64,000 bases of DNA. It comes from Acidobacteriota bacterium (GTDB taxonomy: Bacteria; Acidobacteriota; JAAYUB01). Under the pieces are notes generated by a model. That model saw only the letters and a list, made by a program, of their open reading frames with translations, was not told where the DNA came from and made no database searches. Below, in pieces: positions 43,736-51,253 of this stretch. The stretch's first letter is position 1, and each line of letters starts with the position of its first letter. The stretch is from positions 123,846 through 187,845 of the forward strand of contig JAKQOW010000036.1 in assembly GCA_029565065.1 (NCBI GenBank). Reading direction: 5' to 3'. The position numbers were made by a program, and so were the translations under genes.

Positions 43736-45463
43736 ATGCCGACCACCATCGGCTCCGACGCCGTCATCGACGCCATCCAGGAAGCCATCGTCGTGGTGGA
43801 CCGGGAGCGGCGCGTGGTGCGCGCCAACGCCTCGGCTCTGGCCATGCTGGGGTTGCGGCCCGAGGAGCTGCTGGGGCGCCCATGCGCGGAGGTGGTCAAC
43901 TGCGAGGCGTGCCGCGACAACTGCCCGTTCCAGCGAATCCTGAACGGGGGGGCGGCCGAGCGCCAGTTCAACATCCGGCTGGACGGCCCGTGGGGCGACG
44001 CCGGCCGGCGCATCTGCCTCACCTCCAACCCCGTCGTGGACGCGCGCGGCACCGTGGCCGGCCTGGTGGAGAATATCCGCGACGTGGGGCATCTCAATGA
44101 GCTGCTCCGCGACAAGGAGGAACTGGGCCGCCGCGCCCGCGACGAGCGCAACCGGTTTCAGGCCATCCTGGACTCCGTCCCCGACGGCATCTACACCATC
44201 GACACCGACTGGCGCATCACCAGCTTCAACCGCGAAGCCGAGCGGATCACCGGCTACACGGCGGCGGAGGCGGCGGGGCAGTATTGCTACAAGATCCTCA
44301 ACAGCTCTCTCTGCCAGGAGGCATGCCCCCTGAAGCGGACTCTGGAGAGCGGCGTGCCGCTGCACGACATCGAGGGCGCCGTGACCAACCGGAACGGCGA
44401 GACCGTCCGGCTGCTGTTTTCAACGGCGGTTTTCGAGGAACCCGGCCAGGCCATAGCTGGCGGCGTGGAGAGCGTCCGCGACCTGGGCGTGCTGCGCCAG
44501 CTGCTGGCACAGGCGCCGGACGAGAACCCGGAGAGCAGCCTGGTGGCGTTCGATCCGCGCATGGCCCAGATCATGGCGCTGGTCCAGCGGATCCAGGACA
44601 CCGATTCCACCATCCTGATCACCGGCGAGAGCGGGACCGGTAAAAGTATGCTGGCCAAGGAAATCCACCGCCTCAGCCCGCGGCGGAACCGGCCGTTCAT
44701 CAAAATCAGTTGCGCGGCCCTGGCGGAAACCCTGCTCGAATCGGAGCTCTTCGGCCACGTCCGGGGCGCCTTCACCGGCGCGGTGCAGGACAAACCGGGG
44801 AAATTCGAGGCGGCCGATGGCGGCGTCGTGTTTCTGGACGAGATCGGCGATGTGCCCCCGGCCACGCAGGTCAAGCTGCTCCGCTTCCTGCAGGAGCAGG
44901 AATTCGAGCGGGTGGGGTCCAACCGGACCATCCGGGTGAACGTGCGCATCATCACCGCCACCCACCGGGACCTGCCGCGGATGGTCCGCGAGGGGAAGTT
45001 CCGCGAGGACCTCTACTACCGCCTGGCCGTGATCCCCATCCACCTGCCGGCGTTGCGGGAGCGGCCGGGGGACCTGCTGGGCATCGTGGGGAAGGTGTCG
45101 CGGGAGCTGGCCGAACGACTCGGACAGGAACTCAAGACCATCTCCCCGGACGTATTGGAGGTGTTTTCCCGCTATCCCTGGCCCGGGAACATCCGCGAAC
45201 TCGAGAACGTGCTGGAGCATGGCTACGCCTGCACCGCGGGCAAGGTCATCACCACCGACAGCCTGCCCCCTTCACTGAGGACAGAGGCGGCTGAGGCGTC
45301 TCCGCCGCGTTCCTGGCTGCCACCGCCTGCCGGGGAGAGAGCGCGCGTCCTGGAGGCTCTCCATCGCAACAACTGGAAGATCACCGCCGCAGCGGCCGCC
45401 CTGGGTTGCGACCGCACCACGCTGTGGCGCAAGATGAAGAAATTCGGCCTGCAGCGCACCTGA
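43736..45463 (+). CDS. Sigma-54-dependent activator with two Cys-containing PAS domains
   Basis: 575 aa from the ATG at 43736. Two PAS domains (about 8-125 and 140-260) each carry a Cys cluster at the same place: CAEVVNCEACRDNCPF and CYKILNSSLCQEACPL. The AAA+ domain (about 275-510) has Walker A GESGTGKS, the sigma-54 contact loop GAFTGA, Walker B VVFLDEIGD and the arginine finger region FREDLYYRLAV. The C-terminus is a Fis-type helix-turn-helix (ALHRNNWKITAAAAALGCDRTTLWRKMKKF). It lacks a receiver domain, so activity is set by the PAS domains, possibly through redox or metal binding by the Cys. Targets are unknown; the pilin gene has a sigma-54 promoter. Confidence 0.93.
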   Translation: MPTTIGSDAVIDAIQEAIVVVDRERRVVRANASALAMLGLRPEELLGRPCAEVVNCEACRDNCPFQRILNGGAAERQFNIRLDGPWGDAGRRICLTSNPVVDARGTVAGLVENIRDVGHLNELLRDKEELGRRARDERNRFQAILDSVPDGIYTIDTDWRITSFNREAERITGYTAAEAAGQYCYKILNSSLCQEACPLKRTLESGVPLHDIEGAVTNRNGETVRLLFSTAVFEEPGQAIAGGVESVRDLGVLRQLLAQAPDENPESSLVAFDPRMAQIMALVQRIQDTDSTILITGESGTGKSMLAKEIHRLSPRRNRPFIKISCAALAETLLESELFGHVRGAFTGAVQDKPGKFEAADGGVVFLDEIGDVPPATQVKLLRFLQEQEFERVGSNRTIRVNVRIITATHRDLPRMVREGKFREDLYYRLAVIPIHLPALRERPGDLLGIVGKVSRELAERLGQELKTISPDVLEVFSRYPWPGNIRELENVLEHGYACTAGKVITTDSLPPSLRTEAAEASPPRSWLPPPAGERARVLEALHRNNWKITAAAAALGCDRTTLWRKMKKFGLQRT

Positions 45464-45528
45464 ACCCGCCGAAGCCAAACGCCGCGGGAGCCGCTGCATA
45501 TTTATCTAAATCATTGAAAATAAGCGCC

Positions 45529-45562
45529 TAAAAAAGAAACCCTAGCCAGGGGGGAGCTAGGG
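45529..45562 (-). terminator. Intrinsic terminator after the ackA operon
   Basis: On the minus strand, CCCTAGC (45562-45556), a nine-base loop and GCTAGGG (45546-45540) are followed by TTTCTTTTTT. A second hairpin, AATAAGC/GCTTATT (45575-45602), lies between it and the ackA stop. The convergent activator gene ends at 45463, so the element may serve both directions. Confidence 0.75.
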
Positions 45563-45633
45563 CTTAGGCTGTTGAATAAGCAAGATAGGCATCTCGCTTA
45601 TTTGTCATAATTATATGTGATGTTTCTGGAAAA

Positions 45634-46845
45634 TCAAGTAGATTTTTTCCCGGACACGATCTCGGCCGTATCCATGGCGATGACCAATTCCTCGTTGGTG
45701 GGCACCACGAGCACCTTGACCGGAGAGTCGTCGGTTGAGATGACGGCTTCCTTCGAGCGCAGGCCGTCATTGCGCTTCTTTTCCAGCTTGATACCCAGGC
45801 GATCCAGCCCTTCGATGGATTTTTCCCGGATCAGAGGGCTGTTTTCCCCGATGCCGGCGGTGAACACGATGCAGTCCAACTGTCCCAGAGCGGCCGCGTA
45901 GGCGCCGATGTACTTTTTGATCCGGTACGCGTAGATGTCGATGGCAAGCCGGGCCTGCTTGTCGCCCTTCTGATACAGGTCCTCGAGGTCGCGCATGTCG
46001 CTGGACTGCCCGGAGATGCCGATCAGGCCGCTGAACTTGTTGAGCAGGTTGTTCGCTTCGCGGACGGAGATCTTTTCCTGGTCCATGATGTGGATGATGA
46101 TGGCCGGATCGATGTCGCCGCAGCGGGTGCCCATCACCAGCCCTTCCAGCGGGGTGAAACCCATCGTGGTATCCACCGATTTCCCCCCCTGGACGGCGGT
46201 GGCGCTGGCGCCGTTCCCCAGGTGCAGCGTGATCAGGTTGGTTTCACTCGCCTTGGTCTTGAGGATCTCGCAGGCGCGGCGGGCGACGTAGAAGTGGGAG
46301 GTCCCGTGGAAGCCGTAACGTCGGATGGCGTACTTCTTGTAGAGCGCGTACGGGATGGGGTAGATGTAGGCGTGCTCCGGCATGGTGGTGTGGAAGGCGG
46401 TGTCGAACACCCCCACCATGGGGACGTTGGGCAGGATGGCCATCGCCGCCTCGATGCCCACGATGTTGGGCGGGTTGTGCAGCGGCGCCAGCTGGATATT
46501 GTCCTTGAGAGTTTGGACCACGGCGTCGGTGATCCGCACCGAGCCGGTGAACGTCTCGCCGCCGTGGACCACCCGGTGGCCGATCGCCTGGATCTCGTCC
46601 AGACTCTTGAGGATGCCCAACTCCGGCTCCACCAGCAGGCGGATGATCGCCGAGATGGCCATGGCGTGGTCCAGCAGTTCGGTTTCGCGGACGATCTTCT
46701 CGCCGCCGGGACGCTCCACGTCGATGATGGCGCCCATCATGCCTACCCGGTCCGCCTTGCCCACGGCCAGGTTTTTCTGGGTGGCGGTGTTGATGAGCTT
46801 GTACTTGACCGTCGAGCTGCCGCAGTTCAGAGTGAGAACGATCAT
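45634..46845 (-). CDS. ackA: Acetate kinase
   Basis: 403 aa. The ASKHA-fold N-terminus is LTLNCGSSTVKYKL, followed by GHRVVHGGETF, VFDTAFH and YGFHGTSH, with LHLGNGAS and GFTPLEGLVMGTRCGDIDP later, and GIGENSP near the end; all are acetate kinase signatures. It interconverts acetyl phosphate plus ADP with acetate plus ATP, giving substrate-level ATP in fermentation. No phosphotransacetylase is nearby. It lies 12 bp after a 3-hydroxyacyl-CoA dehydrogenase gene; AAAGGGG precedes the ATG. A terminator follows. Confidence 0.96.
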   Translation of the reverse strand: MIVLTLNCGSSTVKYKLINTATQKNLAVGKADRVGMMGAIIDVERPGGEKIVRETELLDHAMAISAIIRLLVEPELGILKSLDEIQAIGHRVVHGGETFTGSVRITDAVVQTLKDNIQLAPLHNPPNIVGIEAAMAILPNVPMVGVFDTAFHTTMPEHAYIYPIPYALYKKYAIRRYGFHGTSHFYVARRACEILKTKASETNLITLHLGNGASATAVQGGKSVDTTMGFTPLEGLVMGTRCGDIDPAIIIHIMDQEKISVREANNLLNKFSGLIGISGQSSDMRDLEDLYQKGDKQARLAIDIYAYRIKKYIGAYAAALGQLDCIVFTAGIGENSPLIREKSIEGLDRLGIKLEKKRNDGLRSKEAVISTDDSPVKVLVVPTNEELVIAMDTAEIVSGKKST

Positions 46846-46857
46846 GACTGCACCCCT

Positions 46858-47736
46858 TTACGCCTTGGCGATCCGCCGCCTGCGTTCGTCGTACTTGAAG
46901 AAGCCCTCGCCGGACTTCAGGCCGAGCTTGCCTTCGCGGACCATCTTGCGCAACAGCGGGCTGGGCCGGTACGTGGGATCGCCGAGGTTGCGGTAGATGG
47001 AGTCGAGGGAATCCAGCACCACGTCGATCCCGATCTGGTCGGCCAGCGCCAGCGGGCCCAGCGACAGGTTGTAGCCGAGGTGGATGGCGTCGTCGATATC
47101 GTCGGCCGTGGCGAGGCCTTCCATGAGGACCTGGACCGCCGTGTTGATCATGGGCAGGATGATGCGGGACGTGACGAAGCCCGGATACTCGTAGATTTCG
47201 ATGGCGCGCTTGCCCAGGGTATCCATCAGGCGCTTGGTCTCTTGAACCACCGCGTCGGAGGTTCGGATCCCCTTCACGACCTCCACGATGACGCTGGCGG
47301 GGATGGGGAGGATGAAGTGCAGGCCGATGAGGCGCTCGGGCAGGTGGAGGTGGCGCTGGATGTCGGAGATCGAGATGGTGGTGGTGTTGGTCATGAACAG
47401 GGTGGTATCGGGGCAGATGGACTCCATCTCGAGGAAAAGATCCCGCTTCTCCTCGAAGGTCTGTCCCTTGGCCTCGATGAGGATCTGGGCCGCCTTCAGA
47501 TCCTGGCGGTTCGTCGTGGTTTTGATGCGCTTCAGGATGGCCTTCTTGTCGCCGGTGGTCAGTCCCCAGCGACTGATCTCGCTATCGATGGCGAGCTCGA
47601 TGCCGGCGACGCCGCCGCGGAGCCAGCTCTCCTGTTCGTCGCACAGGATCACGTCGATCTTGGCGTGGGCGACGTTCTGCGCGATCCCTTGCGCCACCTG
47701 GCCGCACCCCAACACGCCGATGGTAGTGATTCTCAT
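46858..47736 (-). CDS. 3-hydroxyacyl-CoA dehydrogenase (3-hydroxybutyryl-CoA dehydrogenase-like)
   Basis: 292 aa, the size of Hbd/PaaH enzymes. The NAD fold has GVLGCGQVAQGIAQ near the N-terminus. The catalytic His lies in GLHFILPIP, where most enzymes have HFFNPxP; the Asn next to the His is replaced by Leu. The C-terminal domain keeps PGFVTSRIILPMINTAV and LGYNLSLGPLALADQIGIDV. It oxidises (S)-3-hydroxyacyl-CoA or makes it in the reverse direction. The altered motif may shift the substrate. It is between the barrel protein gene (61-bp gap) and ackA (12-bp gap). Confidence 0.88.
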   Translation of the reverse strand: MRITTIGVLGCGQVAQGIAQNVAHAKIDVILCDEQESWLRGGVAGIELAIDSEISRWGLTTGDKKAILKRIKTTTNRQDLKAAQILIEAKGQTFEEKRDLFLEMESICPDTTLFMTNTTTISISDIQRHLHLPERLIGLHFILPIPASVIVEVVKGIRTSDAVVQETKRLMDTLGKRAIEIYEYPGFVTSRIILPMINTAVQVLMEGLATADDIDDAIHLGYNLSLGPLALADQIGIDVVLDSLDSIYRNLGDPTYRPSPLLRKMVREGKLGLKSGEGFFKYDERRRRIAKA

Positions 47737-47797
47737 GAATGCCTCACTGGAAATGAATCAAGTAAAGGATGCGGCAGGCCGGGCGCCCGGCCCGCGC

Positions 47798-48490
47798 TCA
47801 GCGGATCTTGACTCCGAACGTCCACTGGATTTCGCCGTTGCTGCGCTCGTAGAACGAGGTCTCGGCGTCGAAGTTGTCACGGCTCCAGCGGATGTAACGG
47901 AACTCGAAGACGTACAAATAATTGGTGGAGGGGATCTCAAAGCCCGCGTTGAAATAAACCCCCGTGTTGAAGCGCGTCCGGTAGTCGGGGATCGTCTCGA
48001 AATCCGGCAGCGTCTCGTCAGCCGTCCCATGGGTGCCGCCGGAACTCACGGTCTCTCCGACGATGGCGTCCATCTGCAGACCAGCGCCCACGAAGGGCCG
48101 CCCGTTGAGTTGCTTGAAGACCATCTTCACGCCCACCGGGAAATCCAGGGTGTGAAAATAGTTGTGAAAGTCTCCGGTCACCGGGGTGTCGCCGGCGGTC
48201 ATGAACTGGCCGCGCATGATCAGGAGCTTGTAGCCCAACCCGAAGGTCATGTGCAGGGGCGGCATCTTGTCGGGCAGGAGCTGGTAGTCGTAGAACGCCT
48301 CGGCCATGAAACCGGTGCGGCCGTCGATCTCAAGCGATTCAAACGGATTCAGGGGTGAATCGGGGATGGCCTCGAACTGGTTCTGGACGACGCCGAACTT
48401 CAGTCCGTACTGGAAGCGCTCCTCGACCTGGGCGGGAACGAAGATTGCGGAGACGATTAAAATCAACACGATATAAGGTATACGGTTCAT
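47798..48490 (-). CDS. Outer-membrane beta-barrel-type protein of unknown function
   Basis: 230 aa with a signal peptide (IPYIVLILIVSAIFVPAQ). The mature protein is made of short amphipathic strands ending in aromatic residues (FQYGLKFGVVQ, MTFGLGYKLLI, FHTLDFPVGVKMVF, PFVGAGLQMDAI, GVYFNAGFEI, LYVFEFRYIRW, IQWTFGVKIR). This fits an eight- to ten-stranded outer-membrane barrel. The final residues are not the usual Phe/Trp, so the assembly signal is atypical. No named family is recognised. It could be co-transcribed with the dehydrogenase and ackA, but a functional link is not evident. Confidence 0.75.
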   Translation of the reverse strand: MNRIPYIVLILIVSAIFVPAQVEERFQYGLKFGVVQNQFEAIPDSPLNPFESLEIDGRTGFMAEAFYDYQLLPDKMPPLHMTFGLGYKLLIMRGQFMTAGDTPVTGDFHNYFHTLDFPVGVKMVFKQLNGRPFVGAGLQMDAIVGETVSSGGTHGTADETLPDFETIPDYRTRFNTGVYFNAGFEIPSTNYLYVFEFRYIRWSRDNFDAETSFYERSNGEIQWTFGVKIR

Positions 48491-48608
48491 GAATACAACC
48501 TCGCGGACAGTGTCGCCAATAACGGATTATCTTGCCACGAAGCGCTGTAAGATTCAATTGTTTTTAAAGACGGGTTTTGAAATAATCGGTCGGGAAAGTC
48601 ACTGATCC

Positions 48609-49382
48609 ATGGTCTATTCCGTCTATCAGCAGCGCGAAGAGATTCTGGCCGCGATGCCGGTTTGGTTCGGGCTGGCGGAATTCCGCGCCGCGGCGCGACT
48701 CTCCCGGGACGCTGCCTGGCAGACTTGCCGGCACTGGGCGGCCGCGGGTCTGGTCCGGATCGAGGCGCGCGGCGTGTTGCGTCGGCAGGGGATTGCCTGC
48801 GCGCTGCCCGCCGTGCTGCATCATGCGCTGGCCGCCGGAGCCACCGGATATTTCACGGGTCGAGCGGCGCTGCAACTGGCCGGTCTGTTGCCGGGGCCGT
48901 TGAACCGGCTGGACCTGGTGGTCGCCGCCGACCGCACCCGCAGACTGGAGGTGCCGGGCGCCGAGGTGCGCCGGCACGCCGTGGGTCTCGCCTGCCGGGC
49001 CCTGGAGATTCGGGAACTCTGCGACGGCGGCCGACGGTTTCGCGTGGCTTCACCGGAGCGCGCTCTGGTGGACGCGGTGGCCGCCCCGGGCCGGTTCATG
49101 GAACAGGCGGACGTGGCGGCCATCCTGGCCCGGCAGCGCCGGCGACTCGACGCGGAACGGATCCTGGAGCTGGCGTCACGATTCGAATCCGAGGCGCTCC
49201 GCCGCCGGTTGCGGGTGGTGGCCGCCGCCGCCGGTTTGCGCCGGCTGGCCCGCTGGCTGGAAGAGTTGGGCGCGTTCTGTCCCAACATGGGGCATGTCCG
49301 GCTGGATCCCTCCCGACCGGCGCCGTCCGGCTTGCCGGTGGCACACGGGGTGATCCTCAACGTCCCCCTCCTGGGGGGATGA
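48609..49382 (+). CDS. Orphan AbiEi-like protein (type IV toxin-antitoxin antitoxin family)
   Basis: 257 aa. A winged-helix-like N-terminus (FRAAARLSRDAAWQTCRHWAAAGLVRIE) is followed by the segment TGYFTGRAALQLAGLLPGPLNRLDLVVA and VRRHAVGLACRALEIRELCDGGRRFRVASPERALVDAV. These resemble the AbiEi C-terminal domain found in type IV antitoxins and transcriptional regulators. The usual partner toxin AbiEii (a nucleotidyltransferase) is not next to it on either strand. It may be a stand-alone regulator or a remnant. The ribosome site is weak, and the C-terminus (SGLPVAHGVILNVPLLGG) does not suggest a domain. Confidence 0.65.
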   Translation: MVYSVYQQREEILAAMPVWFGLAEFRAAARLSRDAAWQTCRHWAAAGLVRIEARGVLRRQGIACALPAVLHHALAAGATGYFTGRAALQLAGLLPGPLNRLDLVVAADRTRRLEVPGAEVRRHAVGLACRALEIRELCDGGRRFRVASPERALVDAVAAPGRFMEQADVAAILARQRRRLDAERILELASRFESEALRRRLRVVAAAAGLRRLARWLEELGAFCPNMGHVRLDPSRPAPSGLPVAHGVILNVPLLGG

Positions 49383-49417
49383 GCGGTGTCGGGCAGGGGG
49401 AATGGGGACGGCCGGCG

Positions 49418-51097
49418 TCAGTAAACCACGTCGCTGAGTTCCGCCCGCCGAGTCTGCAGCCGCGGCGCCTCCATCAGCCGGTACAGCGGCAGCGGGGGCA
49501 GATCCCGGTACCACTGCCGGGTGATCCAGTTGTTCCAGAAATTCCAGACGGCCAGGCTGTCGGGATGCTCCGGCTCCATCAGGCAGGCGATGAGCCGGGC
49601 CAGCGGCTGGTCCATGGGGACCAGGAACCAGCCGGCCTCCGCCTCGAACTCCTGCGGCCGCCACTCGCCCGTCACCGTCAGGTCGGCGTGACCCTCGACC
49701 ACCCATGGATTCACCTTGAGGGTGGCGGTCTTGAACTGGTCGGCGGTCAGCCGGGCCGGAGCCGTGAGCCGCTCCACGCGGATGCCGTGGCGCAGCAACT
49801 GGGCCACCACCGTCTCGCAGCCGGTGCTCAGCAGGTAGGCGGCCGGCAGCGGCCGAGTGGTCTGGGGGGTGAAGCGGGCGTGATACGCCACGGTGTACGT
49901 GCGGGGTTGGTCGAGAATCGGCTTGGGCCGCTTCCGGCCGCGGGAGTCGATGATCTCGGAGCAGGCGAAACCCTGGATGGTCAGCGTTCCGTCCTGGGGA
50001 CCGGAATCCACCGACAGGCTGAGCGGCGGCCGCTCCGTGGCCGGCAGGGCCGCCCAGCCGGCGGACCGCCGGTCGGCCTCCTGCGTCAGGGCCTTCATCT
50101 CGGCCGCGTGAGCGCCCACGTACTCGATGAGCTCGGCGACGAACTCATAGCAGTGCTTCACCCGCGTGGCGTACGGCGCATAGGCGTAGTTTTCCACCAG
50201 GACCGCGAATCGGTTGCGCAGACCCACATAGTCCACGCCCATCCGCGGCGAGGGCGGATGCGTGCTCCAGCCCAGCTCCGGCTTGAAGTCGTCGACGAAG
50301 TCGCCGTAGGGCAACAGGGAGATGCCCCGGGCGGCGAGGCGCTCGGTCAGCGCGGGGTAGAGGCGGTTCCACAGAAAGCCGCTGATGCCCTCGTCCCAGT
50401 TGGGGGCGCGCGGCGACAGGTACGTGATCGTCTCCTGATGGTAGGAGCCGTCGGTGGTGTGCAGGTCCACGAACACCAGCGGGTCCCACGGCAGGATGAT
50501 CCGCGCGATCGCCGCCCGGACCTCCCGGCTGTCGGTCTTGATGTAATCGCGGTTGAGGTCGTAGTTCTGGCTGTTGTGCCGCAGGCCCACGCCCTCCTCC
50601 GGATTGGGCATGTAGCTGCGGTTCTGCGGTGAGATCCGTTCGTTGCCGTCCGCGTTGAAGATGGGGAGCACGAGGTAGATGTTTCGGCGGAGCAGCTCGC
50701 GCTTGTCGCCGAGCAGCAGGTCGCGCATGAGCATCAGCAGGCTGTCTTTCCCTTCCACTTCGCCGGCGTGGATGTTGCCCTGCAGGAAGACGACGGGCCG
50801 GGCGTCGGCCTGGGCGGCCGCCGGCGAGTCGGGCAGGGGGTCGCCCATCACCACCAACGGGACCTCCCGGCCCTCGGCCGTGTGGAACAGGATTTCGACC
50901 CGGAGCTTGTCCGAACGGGCCTGCAGTTCGCGAATGTATGCCGTGACGTCGTCGAAATGGTTGCTCTTGCGGAAGCCGGTGGCCTCCGGTTGCGTGGGCA
51001 GCAGGATGTCGGTTGACGCCGGGGTGGCGGTCACCGCCGCGGCCAGCCCCAGAGCCAGACAAGCGGCGAAAACCAGTCGGTCGGAAAAACGGCGCAT
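49418..51097 (-). CDS. Secreted M14-family zinc carboxypeptidase
   Basis: 559 aa with a signal peptide (residues 9-25). Zinc ligands are in GNIHAGEVEGKDS (HxxE, about 108-120) and FVDLHTTDGSYH (about 217). The substrate-binding segment NYDLNRDYIK and the catalytic Glu in VLVENYAYAPY are present, so the enzyme should be active. The C-terminal 200 residues form an additional domain. It removes C-terminal amino acids from peptides outside the cytoplasm. It is divergent from the POT peptide transporter, which points to a shared peptide-use role. A TATAAT -10 lies at 51135-51130. Confidence 0.92.
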   Translation of the reverse strand: MRRFSDRLVFAACLALGLAAAVTATPASTDILLPTQPEATGFRKSNHFDDVTAYIRELQARSDKLRVEILFHTAEGREVPLVVMGDPLPDSPAAAQADARPVVFLQGNIHAGEVEGKDSLLMLMRDLLLGDKRELLRRNIYLVLPIFNADGNERISPQNRSYMPNPEEGVGLRHNSQNYDLNRDYIKTDSREVRAAIARIILPWDPLVFVDLHTTDGSYHQETITYLSPRAPNWDEGISGFLWNRLYPALTERLAARGISLLPYGDFVDDFKPELGWSTHPPSPRMGVDYVGLRNRFAVLVENYAYAPYATRVKHCYEFVAELIEYVGAHAAEMKALTQEADRRSAGWAALPATERPPLSLSVDSGPQDGTLTIQGFACSEIIDSRGRKRPKPILDQPRTYTVAYHARFTPQTTRPLPAAYLLSTGCETVVAQLLRHGIRVERLTAPARLTADQFKTATLKVNPWVVEGHADLTVTGEWRPQEFEAEAGWFLVPMDQPLARLIACLMEPEHPDSLAVWNFWNNWITRQWYRDLPPLPLYRLMEAPRLQTRRAELSDVVY

Positions 51098-51129
51098 GTG
51101 TTCCCTCTCCGGAGTGTGCTGAGAAACCG

Positions 51130-51135
51130 ATTATA
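51130..51135 (-). promoter_or_regulatory. Candidate -10 element of the M14 carboxypeptidase gene
   Basis: TATAAT on the minus strand, 33 bp before the ATG at 51097. The nearest -35-like TTGCAA is 20 bp away, longer than optimal. Confidence 0.4.
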
Positions 51136-51192
51136 CGCAAAGTGCCGGGCAGGGTTTGCAATAAATGCACAGGAGCCGTGGCGATATAATTT

Positions 51193-51221
51193 TTGCTTTG
51201 CATCTTGAAAATCGGTATATT
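51193..51221 (+). promoter_or_regulatory. Sigma-70-type promoter of the POT transporter gene
   Basis: TTGCTT (51193-51198) and TATATT (51216-51221) are 17 bp apart. An additional TATAAT sits at 51185-51190. The leader to the ATG at 51254 is about 26 nt and contains GGGAGGG. Confidence 0.5.
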
Positions 51222-51253
51222 CGGCCAAATGTCGCCCTTTGGGAGGGCCGTCG

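Noticed and set aside
45528-45602. Small RNA gene between the activator and ackA
   Set aside because: The two hairpins with a minus-strand T-run are explained as the ackA terminator; no promoter is seen.
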